The translations under genes were made by a program, and so were the position numbers. The notes beneath the pieces were generated by a model, which was given only the letters and a program-made list of their open reading frames with translations, had not been told where the DNA came from and did no database searches. Shown here in pieces: positions 20,223 through 29,504 of a stretch of DNA of 42,644 nucleotides. The first letter of the stretch is position 1, and every line of letters starts with the position of its first letter. The stretch spans positions 1-42,644 of the forward strand of contig JAQCGN010000003.1 of the NCBI GenBank assembly GCA_027730605.1, read 5' to 3'. Source of the DNA: Actinomycetota bacterium. GTDB lineage: Bacteria; Actinomycetota; Actinomycetes; S36-B12; UBA5976.

Positions 20223-20794
20223 CTATTACTACTTAGTATTTTTAACGCTGCTCGAAGTGAGTCAGAAAGATCTGCTTCATTGTCAGGTGTTTCAACTTGT
20301 TGTGCTGCACTTGCCGCATCTTTTCTACTCCACCCAAGTCCTACTAGGGCTGCAATTAATGAATCACGCCATGAACCTGGTATTGCGTTTTTAGGTGAAG
20401 CGATTTTGTCACTTAATTCCAAAATTAATCTTTGAGCACCTTTTTTACCAATTCCTGGGACTGAAGTTAACGAACCTATATCTGAATTAGCAATAGCCTT
20501 ACTTAATTTTTGTTCACCCATCACAGATATTGCATTTAAGGCCATTCTTGGACCAATACCAGAAACTGTTTGCAACAGTAAAAACATTTCTTTTTCATCC
20601 ACATCAGCAAATCCATAAAGAGACATATGATCTTCTCTAACTACCATCACAGTAGGAACCTGTACTTGGTCTCCAACTTTTTTACCTTTTAAAGCATTAG
20701 CAGAAGTTAATAAATTCATACCTACTCCACCAACATCAACTACCGCACCTAGTGCTGAAATTTCAGTCAATGTTCCTTTAACAAAGGCAATCAC
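20219..20794 (-). CDS. ruvA: Holliday junction DNA-binding subunit RuvA
   Basis: Tetrameric junction-binding protein, 191 residues. It starts MIAFVKGTL with the OB-fold domain, followed by two helix-hairpin-helix motifs ([15 protein letters not shown] near 74 and [19 protein letters not shown] near 108), and ends with the small RuvB-contacting domain ([12 protein letters not shown]). The start is GTG, overlapping the ruvC stop by 4 bases (GTGA). It is the middle gene of ruvCAB. Confidence 0.97.
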   Translation of the reverse strand: MIAFVKGTLTEISALGAVVDVGGVGMNLLTSANALKGKKVGDQVQVPTVMVVREDHMSLYGFADVDEKEMFLLLQTVSGIGPRMALNAISVMGEQKLSKAIANSDIGSLTSVPGIGKKGAQRLILELSDKIASPKNAIPGSWRDSLIAALVGLGWSRKDAASAAQQVETPDNEADLSDSLRAALKILSSNR

Positions 20795-21297
20795 GAAACA
20801 GCTCTCTTTCTAATTTTTTCATCAGTTCCACCACGCCATAAATGGCATATTGCTAATGCAACAGCATCAGAGGCATCTGCTGGTTCAGGCGCTGAGGAGA
20901 GTCCACATATTTTTGCAATCATTCGGCCAATTTGACGCTTATCTGCTTTTCCAGATCCTGTCACCGATGCTTTAACTTGTGTTGGAGTATAGGTAAAAAC
21001 TTGGCAACCTTGTTTAGCAGCATTAACCATTGCTAAACCTGCTGCTTGGGCTGTGCCCATAACTGATTTCAAATTATGTTGACTAAAGACTTGCTCAACT
21101 GCTACCACATCAGGTTTGAACTCTTTAATGATCTTGCTCAAAGCAGTATCTAGTTGTAATAAACGCTCCGCTAAAGGATCTGTGGCAGGAGTTCTAAAAA
21201 CCATCACTGTTTTTAAAATAACTTTTCTTCCTGCTGCTTCATCAACAACAGCTATCCCGCACCGGGTTAGACCTGGATCAACACCTAAAACACGCAT
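20791..21297 (-). CDS. ruvC: Holliday junction resolvase RuvC
   Basis: Cuts Holliday junctions. The catalytic acidic residues are in MRVLGVDPGLTRCG (Asp7), AVEQVFSQHN near residue 67, and the C-terminal DASDAVALAICH near 140. The ORF track extends to a TTG at 21318, but I choose the ATG at 21297 because family members start at this methionine (MRVLGVDPG). AAGGG lies 13 bases upstream, a rather long spacing. The resulting 168 residues match the family. I see no LexA-type operator upstream, so SOS control is not indicated. Confidence 0.95.
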   Translation of the reverse strand: MRVLGVDPGLTRCGIAVVDEAAGRKVILKTVMVFRTPATDPLAERLLQLDTALSKIIKEFKPDVVAVEQVFSQHNLKSVMGTAQAAGLAMVNAAKQGCQVFTYTPTQVKASVTGSGKADKRQIGRMIAKICGLSSAPEPADASDAVALAICHLWRGGTDEKIRKRAVS

Positions 21298-21335
21298 TTT
21301 TAGTATTTGACCCTTCAAATATTATTTAATTAATA

Positions 21336-22088
21336 TTACCCAACTTGTGCCATAACTTCGTCTGAAACATCAAAGTTTGCCCACACAGTTTGAACGTCAT
21401 CTAAGTCTTCTAAAGACTCAATTAAGTTAAAAATCTTTTTCGCAGCCTCAGCATCAAGTTCCACACTCACAGATGGAACAAATGATGTGTCGGCAGAGTC
21501 ATAGTCAATTTTGGCGTTTTGTAGAGCTGTTCTTACTTGAACTAAATCATTGGGTTCGCTAATGACCTCAAAAGAATCCCCTAAATCATTTACTTCTTCA
21601 GCTCCTGCATCTAACACGGCTGATAAAACATCATCTTCAGTAAATGATCCTGTTTTTGAAACTAACACAACACCTTTTCTAGAAAACATATAAGAAACAG
21701 AACCAGGATCGGCCATGTTTCCTTCGTTTCGAGTCATTACTAAACGCACATCTCCTGCTGCTCTATTTCTGTTATCAGTCAGACATTCAATTAAAACTGC
21801 TACCCCATTTGGGCCATAGCCTTCATACATAATTGTTTGGTAATCAGCAGCGCCTTCTTCTGTGCCACTGCCGCGCTTTAACGCTCTTTCGATGTTGTCA
21901 TTTGGAACTGAGCTCTTTTTTGCTTTTTGAATTGCATCAAAAAGTGCAGGGTTTCCTTCTACATCAGGTCCACCTAAGCGAGCTGCCACTTCAATTTTTT
22001 TAACTAATTTGGCAAATAGTTTGGCACGACGAGAATCAATCACAGCTTTTTTATGCTTTGTGGTTGCCCATTTACTATGCCCTGACAT
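21336..22088 (-). CDS. yebC: YebC/PmpR-family protein (translation/regulatory)
   Basis: A 250-residue TACO1/YebC protein starting [25 protein letters not shown], a near-invariant family N-terminus. It continues with [15 protein letters not shown] near residue 59 and [12 protein letters not shown] near 102. Members have been described as DNA-binding regulators and, for one subgroup, as ribosome factors relieving stalls at proline stretches. The sequence alone does not choose between these roles. It lies 14 bases from pdxT and 38 from ruvC, the usual actinobacterial order. Confidence 0.95.
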   Translation of the reverse strand: MSGHSKWATTKHKKAVIDSRRAKLFAKLVKKIEVAARLGGPDVEGNPALFDAIQKAKKSSVPNDNIERALKRGSGTEEGAADYQTIMYEGYGPNGVAVLIECLTDNRNRAAGDVRLVMTRNEGNMADPGSVSYMFSRKGVVLVSKTGSFTEDDVLSAVLDAGAEEVNDLGDSFEVISEPNDLVQVRTALQNAKIDYDSADTSFVPSVSVELDAEAAKKIFNLIESLEDLDDVQTVWANFDVSDEVMAQVG

Positions 22089-22102
22089 TTTTAATCCTTA
22101 AA

Positions 22103-22708
22103 TTAATTAACAATTGAGACTGATTTTGCCATCTGCACAAAATACTCGTGCACTCGGTTGTCCTTGGTAAGTTCAGGGTGAAAAGCGGTAGCTAAAAGAG
22201 AGCCTTGTCTAACCATGACTGGGTGCTCTTCCAGTTTTTCTGTTTTGAAGCTCGCAAGAACTTCAACATTATTCCCCACTCTTTCAACCCATGGGGCTCT
22301 AATAAATACGGCTCGAAGTGGTTCTTGAAAATCTTTTATTTGAATATCTGTTTCAAAAGAATCAACTTGTCTTCCAAAAGCATTTCTTCGTACCGTGATA
22401 TCTAAACCACCAATTGTTTCTTGATCAGCTTTACCGTCAAGAATTTCATCAGCTAACATAATCATTCCTGCACATGAACCATAAACAGCAAAGCCTTCTT
22501 TAACAAAAGCTCTTAATGGTTCAAGTAATCCAAATCTTTGGGCCAACATACTAATTGTGGTTGATTCACCACCTGGAATTATTAATGCATTTACAGTTTT
22601 GAGTTCTTCAGGACTTCTAACTTTTTGTACTGCAACATTTAATGAGTTCAAAGAGTTAATGTGTTCTCGGACATCTCCTTGAATTGCTAAAACGCCAACC
22701 CTTAACAC
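22103..22708 (-). CDS. pdxT: Pyridoxal 5'-phosphate synthase glutaminase subunit PdxT
   Basis: Releases ammonia from glutamine for PdxS. The 201-residue class I glutaminase has [12 protein letters not shown] at the start, IPGGESTT near residue 45, the nucleophile Cys in VYGSCAGM near 80, and the His/Glu of the triad in TAFHPEL near 176. The start is GTG, 8 bases after the pdxS stop, so the two subunits are translated together. Confidence 0.97.
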   Translation of the reverse strand: MLRVGVLAIQGDVREHINSLNSLNVAVQKVRSPEELKTVNALIIPGGESTTISMLAQRFGLLEPLRAFVKEGFAVYGSCAGMIMLADEILDGKADQETIGGLDITVRRNAFGRQVDSFETDIQIKDFQEPLRAVFIRAPWVERVGNNVEVLASFKTEKLEEHPVMVRQGSLLATAFHPELTKDNRVHEYFVQMAKSVSIVN

Positions 22709-22716
22709 GACCTAGC

Positions 22717-23613
22717 TCACCAGCCGCGTCCGGCAAACCTTTCAGAATCTGGCAATGTATCAATATTTATTCCCACCATTGCTTCACCTAAAGATCTTGA
22801 AACTCTGGCAATAACTGATGGGTCATCAAAATTAGTTGTGGCTTCAACGATTGCTTTTGCTCTTTGGGCAGGATCTCCTGATTTAAAAATACCTGAACCA
22901 ACAAATACTCCATCTGCTCCTAATTGCATCATTAATGCAGCATCTGCAGGTGTGGCAATTCCACCGGCTGTAAATAAGACAACTGGAAGTTTGCCAAGTT
23001 GTGCAACTTGGGCCACTAATTCATATGGTGCTTGTAAATTCTTTGCAGCTGTATATAACTCTTCTTTGTCCATGCCTTGCAATCTTGCAATATCGCCACG
23101 AATTGTTCGCATGTGTCTTACCGCTTCAACAACGTTTCCTGTTCCGGCTTCACCTTTGGAACGAATCATTGCCGCACCTTCATTAATTCGTCTTAATGCT
23201 TCACCTAAGTTTGTGGCACCGCACACAAATGGCACAGTGAATTGTCTTTTATCAATATGGTTTGCTTCATCAGCTGGTGTTAAAACTTCTGATTCATCTA
23301 TATAGTCAACACCTAAACTTTGTAAAACTTGTGCTTCGACAATGTGGCCAATTCTTGCTTTAGCCATTACCGGAATAGAAACTGTATTAATAATTTCATC
23401 AATCATGTCCGGATCACTCATTCGAGCAACTCCGCCATCCTTGCGAATATCTGCAGGAACTCTTTCTAATGCCATAACTGCAACTGCACCAGCGTCTTCA
23501 GCAATTCTTGCTTGCTTTGCATCGATGACGTCCATTATGACGCCACCTTTGAGCATTTCTGCCATGCCTTGTTTAACTCTTGGTGTACCAGTGCTGTTGT
23601 TTTGGTTTGACAC
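22717..23613 (-). CDS. pdxS: Pyridoxal 5'-phosphate synthase lyase subunit PdxS
   Basis: Builds PLP from ribose 5-phosphate, glyceraldehyde 3-phosphate and ammonia. The 298-residue TIM barrel has [16 protein letters not shown] near residue 14, the Schiff-base lysine in VMAKARIGH near 83, and the second lysine in [12 protein letters not shown] near 151. The start is GTG with AAAGGA at a good distance. It is the first gene of the pdxS-to-rel unit and has its own promoter. PLP made here is needed by the aminotransferase at 35568-36758. Confidence 0.98.
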   Translation of the reverse strand: MSNQNNSTGTPRVKQGMAEMLKGGVIMDVIDAKQARIAEDAGAVAVMALERVPADIRKDGGVARMSDPDMIDEIINTVSIPVMAKARIGHIVEAQVLQSLGVDYIDESEVLTPADEANHIDKRQFTVPFVCGATNLGEALRRINEGAAMIRSKGEAGTGNVVEAVRHMRTIRGDIARLQGMDKEELYTAAKNLQAPYELVAQVAQLGKLPVVLFTAGGIATPADAALMMQLGADGVFVGSGIFKSGDPAQRAKAIVEATTNFDDPSVIARVSRSLGEAMVGINIDTLPDSERFAGRGW

Positions 23614-23648
23614 GATTTCCTTTTGTTAAAAAATTTCTGGGTTACCTA

Positions 23649-23676
23649 ATTCTAGCCCAAGTCAGAAAAGCCTCAA
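23649..23676 (-). promoter_or_regulatory. Promoter in front of pdxS
   Basis: On the minus strand: TTGAGG (23676-23671), a 16-base spacer, and TAGAAT (23654-23649). It sits about 35 bases before the pdxS GTG, between two genes read in the same direction, and so marks a new transcription unit. A 7-bp inverted repeat (AGCCCAA/TTGGGCT, 23654-23660 and 23685-23691) brackets the -35 box and could be an operator. Confidence 0.55.
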
Positions 23677-23703
23677 CTTAAGTATTGGGCTTATTGCAAA
23701 TAC

Positions 23704-24249
23704 TTAGCAATACTCCAAACCCTGAGGAATTTGGTCATCAAAATCAATCACCATGGGCATACTGGCTCGACCAAAAAGCCTGAATGTTCGTACTATCCAT
23801 CGACGCCTTACCTTGATGGCATTTTTTGCAGCATCGTTATGAAAAGTCAAAGCATATTGCACACGTCTTGTAGCCCCAGCTGTTTCTTGGATTAAATTCT
23901 TATGCTCTGGATATTTACTTATGTCAAAAGTCTTATCGAATAGTTCGCATAGAGTTTTCGTTACTTCACTTTCAATAAGCCATTCATTTACTGTATGTAC
24001 TTCTAATGATTCTTCACTTATTGATGCATGAATAGCATTTGATAATCGATTTCTTAAGTTTGAATCTAGTTTTTCAATCCCAGCGATATCAGAACAAATG
24101 GCTGAGCGAAGGGCAAGTTGTCGACCTAGAGCATTTCTGGCATTTTCAACTTTTAAATGCAGTCGATCTAATCTTCCCGCAACATTTGATAGATAAATTG
24201 CGAAAAGAATTAATCCAATAACTAGAACTATCCAACTACTAATTTGCAC
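23704..24249 (-). CDS. LemA-like membrane-anchored protein
   Basis: A 181-residue protein with one N-terminal membrane helix (SSWIVLVIGLILFAIYL) followed by helical sequence RLDRLHLKVENARNALGRQLALR, which resembles the start of the LemA fold. Function is unknown. It is the last gene of the thrS-pgsA-pimA operon and starts with GTG 4 bases after pimA. From memory, the equivalent mycobacterial gene (Rv2609c) carries an added Nudix domain. No Nudix box is visible here, so this may be the minimal form. Its position suggests a link to the membrane-lipid genes, which is inference only. Confidence 0.75.
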   Translation of the reverse strand: MQISSWIVLVIGLILFAIYLSNVAGRLDRLHLKVENARNALGRQLALRSAICSDIAGIEKLDSNLRNRLSNAIHASISEESLEVHTVNEWLIESEVTKTLCELFDKTFDISKYPEHKNLIQETAGATRRVQYALTFHNDAAKNAIKVRRRWIVRTFRLFGRASMPMVIDFDDQIPQGLEYC

Positions 24250-24253
24250 GTTT

Positions 24254-25459
24254 CTATTCTGTCAGAAACGAGTCTTTTACCCTTCTTCGGTCAAGCCGGC
24301 CGGTTTTAGTAAGTCGACCATATAGTTGGCCTCTGAAATCTTCTCTAACATTTCGTCCCTCCACACTTTTAACCGATTCATAAACATCAAGAATCTGTCT
24401 GACTATTAATGTCCAATCAAATTGATTAGCTCTGTCAATTCCTGCCTGGGTCAATAATTCTCGTCTGTTTTTGTCTTTTAATAATTCAATTAGCGAACTA
24501 GCTAGTTGTTCTGAATCATTTGTGTTAAATAGTTGACCATAATTTCCATCATCTAGCACTCTTTTGAAGGCGGGTAAATCAGAAGCAAGAACAGGTGTTC
24601 CAGTAGCCATTGCTTCTAGTAGCACTATGCCAAATGATTCACCACCCAAATTTGGGGCAACATAAATGGTTGCTGATGCAAAACATGATGATTTTACATC
24701 ACTTGACACAAAACCCTTAAATTCAATCTGTGAATGATATTTAATATTTATTTGTTTTAAAATATCTTTTACATCACCTGGTCCTACTAGTAAGAGTTTT
24801 AAATCTGGAAACTGATCAAAAACCTTAGGCATGGCATTGAGTAAAACTTGTACTCCTTTTCTAGGTTCATCTAGTCGACCTACAAATAAGACTGTTTTTT
24901 GTTTATCAAAATCTGGTAAAGGTTTTGCGTCCTTAAAGTTTTTAACTCTCACTCCATTTGGGATTACAATTGCATCTCCCCCATAGTAATCAATCATGGT
25001 TTTTTTGGCTTCTTCACTAACTGCAATTCGTGCAATAACTTTTTCCATCATTGGTTGAAGTAGAAACTGCATATTTCTAACCGCATACATGGACTCATTG
25101 GAACTGTGGTGTGTTCCAACTATGGGGCCACGTGCAGACCAGGCGGCAATAATTGAAGGACTAGGACTATTTGGTTCGTGTAAATGTAAAATGTCAAACT
25201 GGCCTTGTCTTAACCAATTTCTGGTTCTAGTAAAAGCAGCAGGATCAAATTTAATTCTGGCAATAGATCCGTTATAAGGAAGTGCAATTGTGCTTCCGGC
25301 ATTTGTGGCATAACTCGGTAAAGCAGATTCATCACTAGTTGGGGTTAAAACATTTACATAATGTCCAAGCTCTAGTAAAGATTCTGAAAGATCTTGAATA
25401 TGTTGTTTCACTCCACCTGGAACAGACCAGTCATAGGGACAAACGATTCCAATTCTCAA
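24254..25459 (-). CDS. pimA: Phosphatidylinositol alpha-mannosyltransferase
   Basis: Transfers the first mannose from GDP-mannose to phosphatidylinositol on the inner face of the membrane, starting PIM synthesis. The 401-residue GT4-type GT-B enzyme has SVPGGVKQHIQDL near residue 13, GTHHSSNESMY near 114, VFVGRLDEPRKGV near 192, and the nucleotide-sugar motif GGESFGIVLLEAMATGTPV near 274. The start is TTG, 2 bases after the acyltransferase stop, with a weak ribosome binding site, so translation may be coupled. It follows PIP synthase and the PatA-like acyltransferase, the usual actinobacterial order. Confidence 0.93.
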   Translation of the reverse strand: MRIGIVCPYDWSVPGGVKQHIQDLSESLLELGHYVNVLTPTSDESALPSYATNAGSTIALPYNGSIARIKFDPAAFTRTRNWLRQGQFDILHLHEPNSPSPSIIAAWSARGPIVGTHHSSNESMYAVRNMQFLLQPMMEKVIARIAVSEEAKKTMIDYYGGDAIVIPNGVRVKNFKDAKPLPDFDKQKTVLFVGRLDEPRKGVQVLLNAMPKVFDQFPDLKLLLVGPGDVKDILKQINIKYHSQIEFKGFVSSDVKSSCFASATIYVAPNLGGESFGIVLLEAMATGTPVLASDLPAFKRVLDDGNYGQLFNTNDSEQLASSLIELLKDKNRRELLTQAGIDRANQFDWTLIVRQILDVYESVKSVEGRNVREDFRGQLYGRLTKTGRLDRRRVKDSFLTE

Positions 25460-25461
25460 AA

Positions 25462-26373
25462 CTATTTCACTAATCCCTGATTAACTCTTTTTGATGGTAA
25501 AACATGTTTCCAAACCCTTTGGAGCATGTGCCAATCTTGCGGATACTTTTTAACTTCTCTTTCAAATACTGTGGCAATTTCTTGAGTCATTTCTTTGACT
25601 TGTATCTCTTTAGTTGATCCCATACTCCTTGTTACAGGTGGATGAAATTCCATTATCAGTTTGTCACCTCTGTAATAGGAAGACAACGGTAAAACCTGTC
25701 CATCTAAGGCAAGTGCTAGTGCTACTGGTCCTACTGGAAAAGAAGCCATGGCTGATCCGTATCTAACTTCAATACCATTTTTTGTAATATCTCTATCAGC
25801 CACTAGGGCAACCATTTGTCCTTCGTTTGCTCTTCTTAAGAGTTTCATGAAAATATCTGTTTCACCACTGGTTGGAATAACTTCAATTCCAAGGTCATTT
25901 CTAAATTTCACAAATTTTTTGTACACAGACTCAGGTTTTAATCTTTCCACCACTGTGGTGATCGGACCGTAATTTGTGGTGTACCAGTAACCAGCAGCAT
26001 CCCAGTTTCCCATGTGTGCAGTTGCTGTAATTAATGGTTTCTGGGTAGCAAGGGCTCTTTCTAAGTTATCTATACCTAAACACTCAACATATTGGGAGAG
26101 ATTTTCTTTCTTCCAAGTAGGCATTCGAAAAGCATCTTCCCAGTATCGTAAGTAACTTCTCATTCCTTCTTTAACAAGTTTTTCCAGCTCAATTGACTCA
26201 ATATCTATTCCTAACATAAAACTTAAGTTTGCTCTTAGCTGTTGGACTCCTTTGATGTCTTTTTGGTACGCAAAATCAGCGATTTTTATAAAAAGTTTAC
26301 GAGAAAGTCTTTTGGGAAGTCTTTTGACAATGGCCCAACCTACTTGATACCCAATATCTGCTGGTGTGATCAT
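25462..26373 (-). CDS. Phosphatidylinositol mannoside acyltransferase (PatA-like)
   Basis: A 303-residue LpxL/HtrB-family acyltransferase. The catalytic H-x4-D motif is TAHMGNWDAAG near residue 120. The N-terminal part is amphipathic and the protein is expected at the inner membrane surface. In mycobacteria the family member in this operon adds palmitate to the mannose of PIM1/PIM2. The ATG abuts the PIP synthase stop with no gap. Identity rests on the catalytic motif plus its place between pgsA and pimA. Confidence 0.92.
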   Translation of the reverse strand: MITPADIGYQVGWAIVKRLPKRLSRKLFIKIADFAYQKDIKGVQQLRANLSFMLGIDIESIELEKLVKEGMRSYLRYWEDAFRMPTWKKENLSQYVECLGIDNLERALATQKPLITATAHMGNWDAAGYWYTTNYGPITTVVERLKPESVYKKFVKFRNDLGIEVIPTSGETDIFMKLLRRANEGQMVALVADRDITKNGIEVRYGSAMASFPVGPVALALALDGQVLPLSSYYRGDKLIMEFHPPVTRSMGSTKEIQVKEMTQEIATVFEREVKKYPQDWHMLQRVWKHVLPSKRVNQGLVK

Positions 26374-26979
26374 TTAAAGATTTTTGTTTTGTTTAAAGAC
26401 AAAATTCATTCTTTGAAGAACTGTTATAACACTCACAATAGTTAGTATCCAAATCGATATTTCTAATCCTTGATTAAAACCCACTCCTGCCAGAAGTGTT
26501 CCCGCAATAATAATTATTATTCTTTCGGGCCTTTCTGCAATACCGGTGTCACATTTGAAACCTAAACTTTCAGCACGAGCTTTTGTGTAGGAAACAATTT
26601 CACATGCCACCAGTGAAATTAAACTCAACACAAATAACACCCGTAAGTCATTTTGAGCAAAATAAAAAGCCAGGCTTCCTAAAACAACCCCATCAGCAAT
26701 CCGATCTAAAACTGAATCAAAGAATGCACCCCATTTAGAGTTTCGATTTAACAGCCTGGCAAGTGTGCCATCAACTGCGTCTAATCCCACAAATAGCGCA
26801 AAGAGCAAAGATCCTGTCAAAAATTGGCCTTTCGAAAAATAAACCAATGAAACCACTGAAACACCAATGGTGCCAATAAGTGTTATTAGATCTGGAGTTA
26901 GGCCAATTTTAAGAAAAATTTTGGCAAATGGGGTAGCAATCGTTGTTCCAACACTTCTTGCTTTTGCATTTCCAAGCAT
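26374..26979 (-). CDS. pgsA: Phosphatidylinositol phosphate synthase (CDP-alcohol phosphotransferase)
   Basis: A 201-residue membrane enzyme with several helices. It carries a perfect CDP-alcohol phosphotransferase motif: DG-TL-AR, eight residues, G-AFF-D-SVL-D (residues about 70-91). Next to pimA and patA, the product is expected to be phosphatidylinositol phosphate from CDP-diacylglycerol and inositol phosphate, as in actinobacteria. It could in principle be another phosphatidyltransferase. Its ATG shares a base with the HIT-gene stop (TAATG). Confidence 0.93.
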   Translation of the reverse strand: MLGNAKARSVGTTIATPFAKIFLKIGLTPDLITLIGTIGVSVVSLVYFSKGQFLTGSLLFALFVGLDAVDGTLARLLNRNSKWGAFFDSVLDRIADGVVLGSLAFYFAQNDLRVLFVLSLISLVACEIVSYTKARAESLGFKCDTGIAERPERIIIIIAGTLLAGVGFNQGLEISIWILTIVSVITVLQRMNFVFKQNKNL

Positions 26980-27503
26980 TATTCAATCCAAGCTTTTGCT
27001 AATAAAATTTGTGTGTCTTTTAGCAATTGTGGGATTGATTTAGCTCTGCCAATAATGGGCATAAAATTGGTGTCCCCACCCCAGCGCGGAACAATATGTT
27101 GATGCAAATGATCAGCCACACTTGTTCCTGCAACAGAACCTTGATTCATGCCAATATTGAATCCTTGTGCACCACTTGCTTTTCTTAAAACCAACATTGC
27201 TTTACGAGTAATTTCTTGCATTTCATTTGATTCTTCATCGGTGATAGAAGTAAAGTCTGCAAAATGTCTAAAGGGTGCAACTAGGAGATGGCCTGCGTTA
27301 TAGGGATAAAGATTTAGTACCACATAATTTAATTTACCTTTAAAAACAACTAAAGAATCCTCTTCTGAAACCTTTGGTGCTGAACAAAAAGGACACTCTT
27401 GTTCAACTGTGCCATCACTTCTTACATCATGTAAATACTGTCCACGGTGAGGTGTCCAAAGCCTGATCCAGGCATCAGGTAAACCAGTTTCTGGAGTTGT
27501 CAT
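26979..27503 (-). CDS. HIT-family nucleotide hydrolase/phosphorylase
   Basis: A 174-residue histidine-triad protein with the active-site motif HLHQHIVPRW near residue 132, preceded by NIGMNQGSVAGTSVADHLHQH, and an N-terminal ECPFCSAP metal-site-like segment. The homologue at this place in M. tuberculosis (Rv2613c, from memory) is a diadenosine-tetraphosphate phosphorylase, so an Ap4A role is likely but inferred. The ATG directly follows the thrS stop codon. Confidence 0.92.
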   Translation of the reverse strand: MTTPETGLPDAWIRLWTPHRGQYLHDVRSDGTVEQECPFCSAPKVSEEDSLVVFKGKLNYVVLNLYPYNAGHLLVAPFRHFADFTSITDEESNEMQEITRKAMLVLRKASGAQGFNIGMNQGSVAGTSVADHLHQHIVPRWGGDTNFMPIIGRAKSIPQLLKDTQILLAKAWIE

Positions 27504-29492
27504 CTAAACCTGAATTCTTTTATCGATAGCATCAACAATTCGTTTTATGGCATCAGTAACAGAAACACCATTTTCTTGTGTTGCATCTCTAAATCTAAAC
27601 GAAACAGCTTGTGCCCCAACATCTTGATCCCCGGCAATTAACATGAAAGGCACTTTTTGGGTTTGGGCATTTCTAATCTTCTTTTGCATACGCTCATCAC
27701 TGGAATCAATTTCAACTCGAACACCTTTTAGCTTTAATTTATCGGCTATTTCTTTTAGATAAGAAATATGATCATCGGTGATAGGAATACAAACTACTTG
27801 CACGGGTGAAAGCCAAGGTGGAAATGCACCAGCATAATGCTCCAGTAACACACCAAAGAATCTTTCAATTGAACCAAATAGGGCACGATGAATCATCACT
27901 GGTCTTTTAACGGAACCATCTTTATCTTTATATTCTAGTTCAAACTTTTGTGGTAGTTGAAAATCAAGTTGAATGGTGCTCATTTGCCAAGTTCTACCTA
28001 ACGCATCTTTTACTTGCACTGAAATTTTTGGGCCATAAAAAGCAGCTCCACCTTCATCCATTATCAATGGAATATTTTGTGCAGCAGCAGCTTGTTTTAA
28101 AATCTCGGTGGCCTGATTCCATTCGGCATCTGTGCCCACAGATTTATCGGAATTCTTGGTGGATAATTCAAGATAGAAATCTGTTAACCCATAGTCTTTG
28201 AGCAAGTTCAACACAAATTTCAGTAAATTATCTAATTCTTCTCCCAAGTTTTCTAACGTGGTGTAAATGTGTGCATCATCTTGGGTCATGCCCCGAACTC
28301 GGGTCAAACCATGAATTACCCCTGACTTTTCGTAACGGTAAACACTTCCGAATTCAAAAAATCTTAAAGGTAAATCTCGATAGGACTTAGGAGTTGATTT
28401 GTATATCAGGTTATGAAATGGGCAATTCATGGGTTTTAAGTAATAATTTTGTGCCGGTTTTCTAACTGATCCATCCGGGTTTAGTTCAGCGTCAAGTTGC
28501 ATTGGTGGAAACATACCTTCCTTGTACCACTCAAGATGGCCTGATGTTTCAAATAAAGCTGATTTAGTTATGTGTGGAGAATAAACAAATTCGTAACCAG
28601 ATTCTTCATGACGTTTACGGGAGTAATCTTCCATTACTTTTCTAATTACCCCACCCTTGGGATGAAATACAGCTAAACCAGAACCGATCTCATCTGGAAA
28701 TGAAAATAGGTCTAATTCCACACCAAGTTTTCGGTGATCTCTTTTCTCAGCTTCTTCTAGCACCATTAAGTACTTACTTAAATCTTCTTTTGAAGCCCAA
28801 GCGGTGCCATAAATTCTTTGTAATTGAGGATTTTTTTCATCACTTCGCCAATAAACACCAGCAGTTCTCATTAACTTGAATGCGTTTATATATTTTGTTG
28901 ATGGCACATGAGGTCCTCGACATAGGTCTGACCAAACAGTTGCACCACTTCTAAAATCGATATTGTCATAGATAGTTAATTCATTGCCCCCCACTTCCAT
29001 TACTTCATCAAGTGGGTTTCCTTTGATTCCAATTAATTCAATCTTGTATGGCTCATGTGCTAATTCCTGTCTTAAAGACTTTTCATCACTTACTCGTCGG
29101 GAAAATCGTTGCCCCCCTTTAATAATGTTTTTCATGGTTGTTTCAATTTTTTGTAAGTCCTCAGGGGTGAAATTTTGTTTCACATCAAAGTCGTAATAGA
29201 AACCATCTTTGATAGGTGGTCCTATTCCTAATTTGGTTTGGGGACTAATTTTTTGCACAGCTTGAGCCAAAATGTGAGCAGTGCTATGGCGAATTACTGC
29301 TAGACCTTCTTCTGAATTTGCTAATACTCCAACAACTTCATCACCTGCTTTAAGTGGTGTGGCTAAATCTCTTAATTCACCATTAATCTTGGCCGCCACA
29401 ACTTCTTTAGTGTCTTTGTAATAATCAATAGCATTAGTACTACTGGTGGCATTTTGTTCTTTGCCCTCAATTTTTACTTTAAAATCACTCAC
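27504..29492 (-). CDS. thrS: Threonyl-tRNA synthetase
   Basis: A 662-residue class II synthetase with all domains: N-terminal TGS domain ([14 protein letters not shown]), editing domain with HSTAH near residue 69, zinc-binding catalytic core with MNCPFHN near 363 and [16 protein letters not shown] near 395, and a C-terminal anticodon domain ([15 protein letters not shown]). The start is GTG. It lies 12 bases after the formyltransferase-like gene and directly abuts the HIT gene. Confidence 0.98.
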   Translation of the reverse strand: MSDFKVKIEGKEQNATSSTNAIDYYKDTKEVVAAKINGELRDLATPLKAGDEVVGVLANSEEGLAVIRHSTAHILAQAVQKISPQTKLGIGPPIKDGFYYDFDVKQNFTPEDLQKIETTMKNIIKGGQRFSRRVSDEKSLRQELAHEPYKIELIGIKGNPLDEVMEVGGNELTIYDNIDFRSGATVWSDLCRGPHVPSTKYINAFKLMRTAGVYWRSDEKNPQLQRIYGTAWASKEDLSKYLMVLEEAEKRDHRKLGVELDLFSFPDEIGSGLAVFHPKGGVIRKVMEDYSRKRHEESGYEFVYSPHITKSALFETSGHLEWYKEGMFPPMQLDAELNPDGSVRKPAQNYYLKPMNCPFHNLIYKSTPKSYRDLPLRFFEFGSVYRYEKSGVIHGLTRVRGMTQDDAHIYTTLENLGEELDNLLKFVLNLLKDYGLTDFYLELSTKNSDKSVGTDAEWNQATEILKQAAAAQNIPLIMDEGGAAFYGPKISVQVKDALGRTWQMSTIQLDFQLPQKFELEYKDKDGSVKRPVMIHRALFGSIERFFGVLLEHYAGAFPPWLSPVQVVCIPITDDHISYLKEIADKLKLKGVRVEIDSSDERMQKKIRNAQTQKVPFMLIAGDQDVGAQAVSFRFRDATQENGVSVTDAIKRIVDAIDKRIQV

Positions 29493-29504
29493 AATAGTTG
29501 AATC

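Noticed and set aside
21298-21335. SOS (LexA) box before ruvC
   Set aside because: The gap is plain AT-rich sequence with no GAAC/GTTC repeat, and ruvC is inside a longer operon.
22838-23305. 155-residue plus-strand ORF inside pdxS
   Set aside because: It is the longest shadow ORF, but its frame mirrors the conserved pdxS codons and the composition is not protein-like.
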